64,000 nt of DNA from Williamsia phyllosphaerae. Lineage in GTDB: Bacteria; Actinomycetota; Actinomycetes; Mycobacteriales; Mycobacteriaceae. A model generated the notes under the pieces. That model had not been told where the DNA came from. It saw nothing but the letters and a program-made list of their open reading frames with translations, and made no database searches. The translations under genes and the position numbers were made by a program. The first letter of the stretch is position 1. Each line of letters starts with the position of its first letter. This document shows positions 26,560 through 34,273 of this stretch, piece by piece. The stretch lies in assembly GCF_014635305.1 (NCBI RefSeq), contig NZ_BMCS01000001.1, positions 1,798,001-1,862,000 on the forward strand, given 5' to 3'.

Positions 26560-26578
26560 CTGCGTATGAATGCAGATA
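26557..26578. promoter_or_regulatory. Autoregulatory operator of the ArsR/KmtR-type sensor
   Basis: Inverted repeat TATCTGC-N8-GCAGATA, 7-bp perfect arms, spanning the end of the -10, the transcription start and the ATG (26566-26568) of the sensor gene. Such placement would block initiation when bound. Confidence 0.6.
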
Positions 26579-26991
26579 AGCGGGTTTGTCGACGGACGCT
26601 CGCCGAGGATCAGGTCGCCCTGGTCGTCGAGGTGTTCCGCATGCTCTCCGACGCGACACGGGTCCAGTTGCTCTGGGCGCTGGTGGATCGCGAGTGTTCG
26701 GTCAACGAACTGGCCGAGATCGTCGGCAAGCCGGCCCCGTCGGTGAGTCAGCATCTCGCGAAGCTGCGGATGGCGCGGTTGGTGCGCACCCGTAAGGAGG
26801 GCACCTCGGTGCACTATCGCCTCGAGAACGACCACGTGCAGCAGATGGTGCTCGACGCGGTGTTCAACGCGGAGCACTCCGGGCCCGGGGTCCCCGGCCA
26901 TCACCGGGCCGACGCCCACGCCCCCGACACGGCGGACGGCGACGGAGCCATCCGTCTGGTGGCCGGTGGCGATGAACGGTCGGGCGGATGA
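26566..26991 (+). CDS. kmtR: ArsR/SmtB-family metal sensor, KmtR-type (Ni/Co)
   Basis: A 141-residue ArsR-family repressor. The winged-helix part has FRMLSDATRVQLLWALV and the recognition helix KPAPSVSQHLAKLRMARLV. The metal-site residues match the published KmtR set in identity and spacing: His90, Glu103, His104, His112, His113 here (DHVQQMVLDAVFNAEH and PGHHR) against His88, Glu101, His102, His110, His111 in M. tuberculosis. It should therefore sense Ni/Co rather than Zn, and derepress the downstream exporter. It overlaps the CDF gene by 4 bp. Confidence 0.85.
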   Translation: MNADKRVCRRTLAEDQVALVVEVFRMLSDATRVQLLWALVDRECSVNELAEIVGKPAPSVSQHLAKLRMARLVRTRKEGTSVHYRLENDHVQQMVLDAVFNAEHSGPGVPGHHRADAHAPDTADGDGAIRLVAGGDERSGG

Positions 26992-28109
26992 CCGGGCACA
27001 CCCACACCCACGATCACACCCACGATCACGACCATCCCCGGTCACGCCTGAGATCATTCGTGCCGCACGCCCTGACCCCGCACAGCCACGACTCGGCGGA
27101 CAAGGTGGACGAGGCGATGGAGTCGAGCTCGACCGGGATCCGGACGGTCGCGATCAGCATGGGCGTGCTCCTCGTCACCGCCGTCGCCCAGCTGGTGGTG
27201 GCGTTGGTGTCGGGTTCGGTTGCGTTGCTGGCGGACACGATCCACAACTTCTCCGACGCGCTGACCGCGATCCCGATCTGGATCGCGTTCGTCATCGGCC
27301 GCCGCGCCCCGACACGCCGCTACACCTACGGGTTCGGTCGTGCCGAGGATCTCGCCGGCCTGTTCGTCATCGCGATGATCCTGCTGTCGGCGGTCATCGC
27401 CGGCTACGAGGCCGTCCGCAGACTCGTCGACCCGACGCCGCTGTCGCACCTCGGGTGGGTGGCCGCCGCGGGCGTGATCGGTTTCGTCGGCAACGAACTG
27501 GTGGCGCAGTACCGGATCCGGGTCGGCAGGCAGATCGGGTCGGTCGCGCTGATCGCCGACGGAAAGCACGCTCGCACCGACGGGTTCACCTCGCTCGCGG
27601 TCATCGCCGGCGTCATCGGCGCGGCGATGGGGTTCCCGCTCGCCGATCCGATCGTGGGCCTGATCATCACCGCGGCCATCCTCATGGTGCTGTACTCGGC
27701 GGCGCGAGATGTCTTCCGTCGCCTCATGGACGGTGTCGACCCGGCGATCGTCGTCTCGGCCGAGCAGATACTTGCGCAGGTCCCGGGAGTCGAGTCGGTC
27801 GCCGGCGTACGCATGCGGTGGATCGGGCACTCCCTGCACGCAGAGGCCGAACTGGACGTGGCGACGTCGACTTCGCTGGCCGACGCCCACCGACTGGCCC
27901 ATCGGGCGGAGACCGACCTCATCGCCGGGGTCCCGCGGGTGACCAGCGCACTGGTGCACGCCTATCCGGCCACCGGTCGCGGGTCAGACGACGGTGAGCT
28001 CCTCGGTGGCCGCGACGCGTCCGGCGGTTCGTTGACGACGTCCGCCGAGGACGCGGCACACCACGTAGATCAGGAACGAGATGGTGGTCACGAACACCGA
28101 CACCGGTAG
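26988..28109 (+). CDS. Cation diffusion facilitator (CDF) metal exporter
   Basis: A 373-residue CDF transporter, proton-coupled export of a divalent metal. The N-terminus is His-rich (TGHTHTHDHTHDHDH). About six membrane helices follow; metal-site residues are in LLADTIHNFSDAL and ADGKHARTDGFTSL (D-x-x-x-D/H-x-x-x-D patterns). The C-terminal cytoplasmic domain includes VAGVRMRWIGHSLHAEAELDV. The last about 40 residues are poorly conserved, end in GGHEHRHR, and are encoded antisense to the 3' end of the znuB-like gene (126-bp overlap). ATGA overlap with kmtR implies one operon; substrate probably Co/Ni, possibly Zn. Confidence 0.9.
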   Translation: MTGHTHTHDHTHDHDHPRSRLRSFVPHALTPHSHDSADKVDEAMESSSTGIRTVAISMGVLLVTAVAQLVVALVSGSVALLADTIHNFSDALTAIPIWIAFVIGRRAPTRRYTYGFGRAEDLAGLFVIAMILLSAVIAGYEAVRRLVDPTPLSHLGWVAAAGVIGFVGNELVAQYRIRVGRQIGSVALIADGKHARTDGFTSLAVIAGVIGAAMGFPLADPIVGLIITAAILMVLYSAARDVFRRLMDGVDPAIVVSAEQILAQVPGVESVAGVRMRWIGHSLHAEAELDVATSTSLADAHRLAHRAETDLIAGVPRVTSALVHAYPATGRGSDDGELLGGRDASGGSLTTSAEDAAHHVDQERDGGHEHRHR

Positions 28110-28868
28110 TCCCGGTGCGAGCGAGAGGATCACGCCCCCGACCCCGGCGATCTCGGCGAACACGATCGAGGCCACTACGACCTTCGCCGGGTTCGAGGTG
28201 ATCCGTGCGGCCGCGGCCGCGGGGGTGATGATCAGCGACATCACCAGCAGGGCGCCGATGATCTGGACGCACTGCGCCACACTGGCGCCGAGCAGGACCG
28301 CGAAGACGACCGACAGCGTGCGGGTGGGCAGCCCGAGCGCCTCGGCGACGCGCGGGTCGGTGCTGGCGAACATCAACGGGCGATAGATCACGGCAAGGAC
28401 CACGATCACGATCACCGTGGTCACGATGACGGCGGTGAGGCCGCGGGTGCCGACGCTGACGACCTGTCCGGCCAGAAGATTGAAGCCGGTGCCCGGACGG
28501 CCGTAGAGCGCGATGAACAGCACGCCGAGTCCGAGCCCGAACGCCATCACGACACCGATCACCGAATCCCGGTCGCGTGCACGGTTCCCGAGCAGTCCGA
28601 AGATGACCGCGGCGATGATCGACCCGACCACCCCGCCGACGTTGACCCCGACACCGACGAGCAGCGCGGCCGCGGCACCGGTGAAGGAGAGCTCGGCCGT
28701 ACCGTGCACGGCGAACGCCATCTGCCGCGACACCACCAGCGGTCCGAGCAGACCGCCGAGGAGGCCGAGCAGGATCAGCGCGATCAGGGCCTGCTGCACG
28801 AAGTCGCGCTGCAGGAGGTCGTTGGTGGTGGCGAAGTCGAAGAAGTCCGACCACGAGCGGTCGTTCAT
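27984..28868 (-). CDS. znuB: Zinc/manganese ABC transporter permease (ZnuB-like)
   Basis: A 294-residue ABC-3 family permease with about eight to nine helices (ALIALILLGLLGGLLGPLVV, SFTGAAAALL, VIGVVMAFGLGLGVLFIAL, IIGALLVMSLIITPAAAAA). It carries metal across the membrane with the adjacent ATPase and lipoprotein. The start ATG 28868 overlaps the ATPase stop (ATGA). Its final codons face the CDF gene on the other strand. Confidence 0.9.
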   Translation of the reverse strand: MNDRSWSDFFDFATTNDLLQRDFVQQALIALILLGLLGGLLGPLVVSRQMAFAVHGTAELSFTGAAAALLVGVGVNVGGVVGSIIAAVIFGLLGNRARDRDSVIGVVMAFGLGLGVLFIALYGRPGTGFNLLAGQVVSVGTRGLTAVIVTTVIVIVVLAVIYRPLMFASTDPRVAEALGLPTRTLSVVFAVLLGASVAQCVQIIGALLVMSLIITPAAAAARITSNPAKVVVASIVFAEIAGVGGVILSLAPGLPVSVFVTTISFLIYVVCRVLGGRRQRTAGRVAATEELTVV

Positions 28869-29704
28869 CAGGCCGTCTCCGTGTCCATGGCGGGATGACC
28901 GTGATCGCCGTGACACGCGGCCTCGTCGGCGCCGACGACCACCAGGCGATCGCGCACGCGCAGCACGTCGACCTTGGTCCGGTAGAGCTCGCTGAGGGTC
29001 TGTGAGTTCATCACCTCGTCGGTCGTGCCGATCCGGAACCGTCCGTCGACGAGATAGACGACGCGGTCGACGTAGGGGAGGACCGGGTTGATCTCGTGGG
29101 TCACGAACACCACCGCCGTACCCGCCGATCGCCGACGGCGGTCGATGAGCGCGGCCACACGGGCCTGATTGGCGGGATCGAGACTCAGCAGCGGTTCGTC
29201 GCAGAGCAGGACGACGGGATCGCCGGCCAGGGCCTGGGCGACGCGCAGACGTTGCTGCTCACCACCGGAGAGCAGCCCGAGGGGGGCGTCGGCGAATCCG
29301 CGCGCGTCGACCTGGTCGATGGCCAGGTCGACCTTGAGCTTGCGCTGCTTACGATTTCGGAACCCGATGCCCCAGCTGCGACCGTCCACGCCGAGCCCGA
29401 CCAGGTCGCGCCCGCGCAGTGGGACGCCCTCGTCGTGCGGGTGCTGCTGTGGGATGTATCCGATCGACCCCCGGCTCGTGCCCGCACGTCCACCGATGCT
29501 GATCTCGCCCGCGTCGAGCTGGTACTGACCCAGCAGGGTGCGCAGCAACGAGGTCTTGCCCGAGCCGTTGGGGCCCAGGATCGCGACGAACTCGCCGGGT
29601 GCGACAGACAGGTCGAAGTCGCTCCACAGCACACGTGGACCGAAAGACAGTCGGCCACCGCTGATCTCGATCGCGGGGGCCACCGCGGTGGAAGGCTCGT
29701 GCAT
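28868..29704 (-). CDS. znuC: Zinc/manganese ABC transporter ATP-binding protein (ZnuC-like)
   Basis: A 278-residue ATPase: Walker A GPNGSGKTS, Q-loop IPQQHPHD, signature LLSGGEQQRLRVAQAL, Walker B VVLLCDEPLLSLD, switch His in VFVTHE. The C-terminal tail has ACHGDHGHP, a metal-binding-type cluster. Start ATG 29704, 10 bp after the upstream substrate-binding protein gene. Confidence 0.92.
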   Translation of the reverse strand: MHEPSTAVAPAIEISGGRLSFGPRVLWSDFDLSVAPGEFVAILGPNGSGKTSLLRTLLGQYQLDAGEISIGGRAGTSRGSIGYIPQQHPHDEGVPLRGRDLVGLGVDGRSWGIGFRNRKQRKLKVDLAIDQVDARGFADAPLGLLSGGEQQRLRVAQALAGDPVVLLCDEPLLSLDPANQARVAALIDRRRRSAGTAVVFVTHEINPVLPYVDRVVYLVDGRFRIGTTDEVMNSQTLSELYRTKVDVLRVRDRLVVVGADEAACHGDHGHPAMDTETA

Positions 29705-29714
29705 GGTGGGCGTC

Positions 29715-30632
29715 CTAGCTGACGGCGGTGGCGATCGCGTCCACAGTAGCCGTCTGCCAGGCGATGTAGTCGGTGACTCCGGAGGGCAGGGTCTCGGTCA
29801 ACTTGACCACCGGCAGGCCGTTGCCCTCGGCGGTGGTGAGCAGGTTCTTGGTGATGTCGTCGACGGCCTGGGTGTTGTAGAGCAGCGCCGCGACCGTCTT
29901 GTCGCGGATCAGGTCCTGCGTCGTCGCGATGTCGGCCGCAGCCGGGTCCTGGCCGGACTCGACGGCCTCGGTGAAGCCCTCGGGGGTCGCATCGATCAGG
30001 CCGGCGTCGGCGAGCAGGTAGGCGGCGAGCGGTTCGGTCTGCGCGACCTTCTCACCGTTGTGGGCGGCCTTGATCTGGGCGAGTCGGGTCTTGAGTCCGT
30101 CGATCTTCGCGGTGAAGGCGCTCGCGTTGGACCGGAAGGTCGAGGCGTCGTCGGGCGCCTTGTCGGCCAGGGCATCGGCGATCTTGTCGGCCACCCCCGC
30201 GACGACGGTCAGGTTGTAGAAGAAATGCTCGTTGACCGCGCCGGCCCTGGAGGAGGCGTCCGGGTTGAGCCCCTTGTAGACGTCGTCGGCGTTGACCACC
30301 GCGGCGTCGGGTCCCTTCTCGGCCTCCTCCATGTAGTGGTCGTAATCGGCGCCGTTGAGCACCACGACCCCCGCGTCGGCGATCTTCGCGGTGTCGCGGG
30401 CGGTGGCCTCGAACTCGTGCGGGTCACCGTCGGGTGAGGTGTAGAGCGAGGTGACCTCGGCCTTGTCGCCGGCGACGGCCGAGGCCACCGACCCCCAGAC
30501 GTCGGTCGATGCGACGACCGAGATGCGGCCGGAGTCCGACGTCGACGACGAGCCGCAGGCGGCGAGCGGTGCGGCGGCGAGCGTGACTGCGGCGAGGGCG
30601 ATCAGGGTGCGAGGACGACGTGACGGCGACAT
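29715..30632 (-). CDS. znuA: Zinc/manganese ABC transporter substrate-binding lipoprotein (ZnuA-like)
   Basis: A 305-residue A-1 cluster metal-binding lipoprotein. The signal peptide ends at AACGSSS (Cys about 26). Metal ligand candidates are the His in GDPHEFE and in VNEHFFYN, with Glu in QTEPLAAYLLADAG and Asp near the end; no long His loop as in E. coli ZnuA is present. First gene of the import operon. The start ATG 30632 is directly preceded by a palindrome with a -10 inside, suggesting Zur control and thus zinc; manganese is the alternative. Confidence 0.9.
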   Translation of the reverse strand: MSPSRRPRTLIALAAVTLAAAPLAACGSSSTSDSGRISVVASTDVWGSVASAVAGDKAEVTSLYTSPDGDPHEFEATARDTAKIADAGVVVLNGADYDHYMEEAEKGPDAAVVNADDVYKGLNPDASSRAGAVNEHFFYNLTVVAGVADKIADALADKAPDDASTFRSNASAFTAKIDGLKTRLAQIKAAHNGEKVAQTEPLAAYLLADAGLIDATPEGFTEAVESGQDPAAADIATTQDLIRDKTVAALLYNTQAVDDITKNLLTTAEGNGLPVVKLTETLPSGVTDYIAWQTATVDAIATAVS

Positions 30633-30636
30633 GATC

Positions 30637-30655
30637 GGTAATGGTAACCGTTGTC
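30637..30655. promoter_or_regulatory. Candidate Zur operator with -10 of znuABC
   Basis: Imperfect palindrome centred on AATGGTAACCGTT (30640-30652), 4 bp before the znuA start codon. TACCAT on the minus strand (30646-30641) lies within it, 8 nt before the ATG. A metal repressor bound here would block the promoter; the match to known Zur boxes is only partial. Confidence 0.45.
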
Positions 30656-30680
30656 GGTAACGCGACCAACTCGGACGCGA

Positions 30681-32891
30681 TCAGGTCGGGACGGCCACTC
30701 CGGTGCTGCTGACGTCGATCACCCGTGCGGTGGTGATGTCGAAGAACAGTCCGGCCACACGGAGCCTGCCGTCGGCGATGGCCCGGCCCACGAGGGGATG
30801 TCGCTGCAGGGTCTGTACCTGGATCGCGACGTTGACGATCGCGAGCTGGTCGGCTTCACAGAAGCCGGCCTCGGCGGCGCTGCGGCCGGCGGGGTGCCCG
30901 CTGCGGAAGGCCGCGAGCGACGGGGCGGCGTTGCTCAGCCAGCTGCTCAACGCGCTGTCGTCATCGCTTCCGGCCAGCAGTCCCTTCATCGCGCCGCAGG
31001 AAGAGTGCCCGCACACGACGATCGAACTGACGCCGAGATTGTTGATCGCGAACTCCAGCGCCGCCTCCACCGAGGTGTCCTGGTTGGTCTCGGTGGGCAC
31101 CAGGTTGCCGATGTTGCGGATGGTGAACAGGTCACCGGGTCCGCTGGCGGTGATGACGTTGGGCACCACGCGCGAGTCGGCACAGGTCAGGAACAACGAG
31201 TCGGGATCCTGACTGTCGGACAGGTCGGTCATGTGCTCGAGCAGAGCGTCGGCGTTGGACCGGTGATACTCCTGCACACCGCTCTTGATGGAGCGGAGGA
31301 TCGGGGACGCGGCGGGGTCGGCGTTCGCGTCGGGCCGGTGCTGCCAGGTCTTCCATGGGGCGAGACCGAGCGCCTTGGTGGCCACCGGGTGGCGCTTCGG
31401 CGGAGCCTTGGGTGCATCGGCCAGGTGGGCCTGACCGATCTCCTCGATCGCGACGGTCCCGCCGTTGGCCTCGTGCGCCCACTTCCAGTCCTCGATCATC
31501 TCCGAGGCCGCGTTGTCGAGGAAGTCGGTGTCGAGGTTGATCGTGACGCGCGACTGCGCCGGGACCTTGCCGAGCGCCTTGGACAGACGCGGCAGGGCCA
31601 GGAAGCTCAACGAGCCGTGGATCGTGATCTGCCACTGTCGCGATGCCTCGGTGCCGATCGGCTCGGAGGTGATCTGTGCCCGGACCACCCGCCACACGAC
31701 GATCAGAACCGCGATCGCCAGGCCGATGCCGACGCCCTCGAGCAGGTTGAGGAACACCACGGACAGGACGGTGATCACGTAGACCCAGAGGTCACCGGTT
31801 TTGAGTGCGAGCTTCATGTGCGCGGTCTTGACGAGCTGGATACCGATGACCACGAGCAGGCCGGCCAGGGCCGCCATCGGGATCTGCTCGACGAGTGCGG
31901 TGAGCAGCACCGAGAAGATGAGGATCCAGACGCCGTGCAGGATCGCCGACGCGCGGGTGCGGGCGCCGGACGCGACGTTGGTGGAGCTGCGCACGATGAC
32001 GCCGGTGACCGGCAGTCCGCCGGCCAGGCCGGAGATCATGTTCGCGCTGCCCTGTCCGAGCATCTCGCGGTTGAAGTCACTGCGCGGGCCGGTGTGCATC
32101 TTGTCGACGGCGACCGCCGACAGCAGCGACTCGACGCTGGCGATCAGCGCGACGGTGAGGACACCGAGTGCCACCGCACCCCAGTTGCCGCTGGGCAGTT
32201 CGGGCAGCGCGAGGGCGTCGAAGAAGTTGCCGTCGATCGAGATCTTGTCGATGTTCAGGCCGGCGAGCATCGTGATCAGCGTGGCGCCGACGATCGCGAC
32301 CAGCGGGCCGGGCACCTTGCGCACCTTGGCGGGCAGCGTCGGCCAGGTGAGCATCACCGCGACGACCAGACCGCCGATGAGCAGGTCGGCCCAGTGCAGG
32401 TCGATGATCGAGCCGGGTAGCGCGGTGAGGTTCTCCAGCGCCGAACTCTGCGATCGACCACCGAGCAGTACGTGGATCTGCTGGAGCGCGATGGTGATTC
32501 CGATGCCCGCGAGCATGGCGTGCACGACCACCGGCGCGATGGCCAACGCGGCCTGCGCGATCCGGCTCAGTCCGAAGACGATCTGCAGCACCCCGGCACC
32601 GACGGTGATGAAGCAGGTGACCTTGAACCCGAAGTTCGCGATGAGTTCGGCGACCACCACCGTCAGGCCGGCGGCCGGACCGCTGACCTGCAGAGGTGCC
32701 CCGCCGAGAGAGCCGGCGACGATACCGCCCACGACCGCGGCGATCAGGCCCGCCATCACCGGTGCGCCGGAGGCGATGGCGATACCGAGTGAGAGTGGCA
32801 GTGCGACGAGGAAGACCACGAGAGAGGCGGGGACGTCGTAGCGGACGACGTCTCGGGCATTGAACGATGTCAGTGCAGCTGGCATGTGCAT
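30681..32891 (-). CDS. SulP-family anion transporter fused to beta-carbonic anhydrase
   Basis: A 736-residue fusion. Residues about 1-400 form the SulP membrane domain (about 10-12 helices; VSGPAAGLTVVVAEL, GGLPVTGVIVRSSTNV), about 430-520 a STAS domain, and about 560-736 a beta-carbonic anhydrase with zinc ligands in LTCADSRVVP and VCGHSSCGAMKG. The pair points to bicarbonate (rather than sulfate) uptake or CO2/HCO3- balance; M. tuberculosis Rv3273 has the same architecture. TAGGTT (32904-32899) is 7 nt before ATG 32891, supporting this start over ATG 32885. Confidence 0.93.
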   Translation of the reverse strand: MHMPAALTSFNARDVVRYDVPASLVVFLVALPLSLGIAIASGAPVMAGLIAAVVGGIVAGSLGGAPLQVSGPAAGLTVVVAELIANFGFKVTCFITVGAGVLQIVFGLSRIAQAALAIAPVVVHAMLAGIGITIALQQIHVLLGGRSQSSALENLTALPGSIIDLHWADLLIGGLVVAVMLTWPTLPAKVRKVPGPLVAIVGATLITMLAGLNIDKISIDGNFFDALALPELPSGNWGAVALGVLTVALIASVESLLSAVAVDKMHTGPRSDFNREMLGQGSANMISGLAGGLPVTGVIVRSSTNVASGARTRASAILHGVWILIFSVLLTALVEQIPMAALAGLLVVIGIQLVKTAHMKLALKTGDLWVYVITVLSVVFLNLLEGVGIGLAIAVLIVVWRVVRAQITSEPIGTEASRQWQITIHGSLSFLALPRLSKALGKVPAQSRVTINLDTDFLDNAASEMIEDWKWAHEANGGTVAIEEIGQAHLADAPKAPPKRHPVATKALGLAPWKTWQHRPDANADPAASPILRSIKSGVQEYHRSNADALLEHMTDLSDSQDPDSLFLTCADSRVVPNVITASGPGDLFTIRNIGNLVPTETNQDTSVEAALEFAINNLGVSSIVVCGHSSCGAMKGLLAGSDDDSALSSWLSNAAPSLAAFRSGHPAGRSAAEAGFCEADQLAIVNVAIQVQTLQRHPLVGRAIADGRLRVAGLFFDITTARVIDVSSTGVAVPT

Positions 32892-32898
32892 GCGCGCA

Positions 32899-32904
32899 AA
32901 CCTA
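32899..32904 (-). promoter_or_regulatory. -10 element (TAGGTT), leaderless sulP fusion
   Basis: TAGGTT on the minus strand ends 7 nt before the ATG at 32891. The region beyond (32905-33060) is AT-richer and has no gene. Confidence 0.45.
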
Positions 32905-33073
32905 GCCAGCGATTGTTAAAGGGACCTTAAATTGTTTACCAAGAGTTGAAAAAGACCTGAAGTCTGGCCTGCGCCCCTAACCGGCCGATGCTCCCATGTG
33001 GGAATTCACAGCGCCGGACGGTGACGCGAACCACTTCAGGTCGGTTCGGGCGAGATGATCACGGGCGCGAAAA

Positions 33074-33133
33074 CGCTCCGCTTTCGTTGATCCGCTCCTG
33101 TTGTAACAGGAGCGGATCGTGAAAAGCGGAGCG
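33074..33133. terminator. Long nested hairpin between pirin and sulP genes
   Basis: A 60-bp near-perfect palindrome. Inner arms of 14 bp (33089-33102 and 33105-33118) with a 2-bp centre are flanked by outer arms CGCTCCGCTTTC (33074-33085) and GAAAAGCGGAGCG (33121-33133, one bulge). It lies 33 bp after the pirin stop on the minus strand, so it is probably its terminator, but it lacks a U tract. Confidence 0.6.
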
Positions 33134-33166
33134 GATCGACCCCGCGACACGCGGGACCGCCCGGGG

Positions 33167-34135
33167 CTACCCGGTGTGCGGCATCAGCGCGTCCGGCGGG
33201 ATCACGCCGAACTTGCCCGCGTTGAAGTCCTCGATCGCCTCGATGACCTCGGCCTTGGTGTTCATCACGAACGGGCCGTAGGCGAACACCGGCTCGCGGA
33301 TGGGCTGACCGCCGAGCAGCAGCACCTCCATCGCCGGGCGATTGGAGTCCTGCGCCGCGTCGGCCGACACGGTGATCCGGTCGCCGGGGCCGAGCACGAC
33401 GAGCTGTCCGCCGGACACCGGGTTGTGCAGCGGCCCGACGGTCCCGGCACCGGAGAGCACGTAGACCAGAGCATTGAACTTGCGGTTCCACGGCAGGTTC
33501 AGCTGTGCGCCCGGCTCGATCGTGGCGTGCGCCATGGTGATCGGGGTACGGGTCGAACCCGGTCCGGAGAACCCGCCGATGTCGCCGGCGATGATCCGGA
33601 CGAGCGATCCGCCGTCGGAGGACGACAGCAACCGCGCCTCGCCGCCCTCGATGGACTGGTACGCCGGCGTCGAGAACTTCTCCGACTTCGGCAGGTTCAC
33701 CCACAGCTGGATGCCGTGGAACACCCCACCGCTGGCGACGAGCTCGGCCGGCGGGGTCTCGATGTGCAGGATCCCGGAGCCGGCCGTCATCCACTGTGTC
33801 GCGCCGTCGGCGATCAGGCCGCCGCCACCGTGGGAATCCTGGTGCTGGAATCGGCCGTCGATGATGTAGGTGACGGTCTCGAACCCGCGGTGCGGGTGCC
33901 AGCTCGTCCCCTTGGGCTCACCGGGCTCGTAGTCGACCTCGCCCATCTGGTCCATGTGGATGAAGGGGTCGAGGTCGGTCTTGCTGACGCCCGCGAAGGC
34001 CCGGACGACGGGGAAGCCCTCACCCTCGTACCCGCGGGGGCCGGTGGTCACCGACCGCACGGGGCGCTCGGTCTCGGCCGGACCGGCCTCGGCGATCCGG
34101 TCCAATGTCAACGTATCGGCGGTCACTGCAGGCAT
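33167..34135 (-). CDS. Pirin family protein
   Basis: A 322-residue pirin, bicupin fold with an N-terminal metal site (MDQMGEVDYEPG, SWHPHRGFETVTYIIDG, with the ligand-type His-His-Glu in HPHRGFE and GILHIE). Pirins can act as quercetinase-like oxygenases or redox-sensing co-regulators; which applies here is not visible. The start ATG 34135 has a strong AGGAGG site. Divergent from a hydrolase, and a 14-bp palindrome sits between them. No ring-cleavage genes nearby. Confidence 0.9.
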   Translation of the reverse strand: MPAVTADTLTLDRIAEAGPAETERPVRSVTTGPRGYEGEGFPVVRAFAGVSKTDLDPFIHMDQMGEVDYEPGEPKGTSWHPHRGFETVTYIIDGRFQHQDSHGGGGLIADGATQWMTAGSGILHIETPPAELVASGGVFHGIQLWVNLPKSEKFSTPAYQSIEGGEARLLSSSDGGSLVRIIAGDIGGFSGPGSTRTPITMAHATIEPGAQLNLPWNRKFNALVYVLSGAGTVGPLHNPVSGGQLVVLGPGDRITVSADAAQDSNRPAMEVLLLGGQPIREPVFAYGPFVMNTKAEVIEAIEDFNAGKFGVIPPDALMPHTG

Positions 34136-34182
34136 TTCGTCCTCCTGGGAGTCGGTCTCCTCGATCTGATGTCCACTCCAAC

Positions 34183-34196
34183 CGGACCGTGGTCCG
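34183..34196. promoter_or_regulatory. Inverted repeat CGGACC-GT-GGTCCG in the pirin/hydrolase gap
   Basis: Perfect 6-bp arms, 48 bp before the pirin start and 78 bp before the hydrolase start. A candidate operator for an unknown regulator. Confidence 0.4.
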
Positions 34197-34260
34197 ATTA
34201 ATTCCGGACATCTCCGGCCACCCGCGTCAACTGGGGCGACGCCCGTGTTCACGGCACGGA

Positions 34261-34266
34261 TATGGT
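34261..34266 (+). promoter_or_regulatory. -10 element (TATGGT), leaderless hydrolase-mshA operon
   Basis: TATGGT ends 7 nt before ATG 34274 and overlaps the alternative ATG at 34262, favouring 34274. Confidence 0.45.
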
Positions 34267-34273
34267 GGAGTGC

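Noticed and set aside
30651..32420. 589-codon plus-strand open frame
   Set aside because: Antisense to the SulP-carbonic anhydrase fusion; no recognisable domain.
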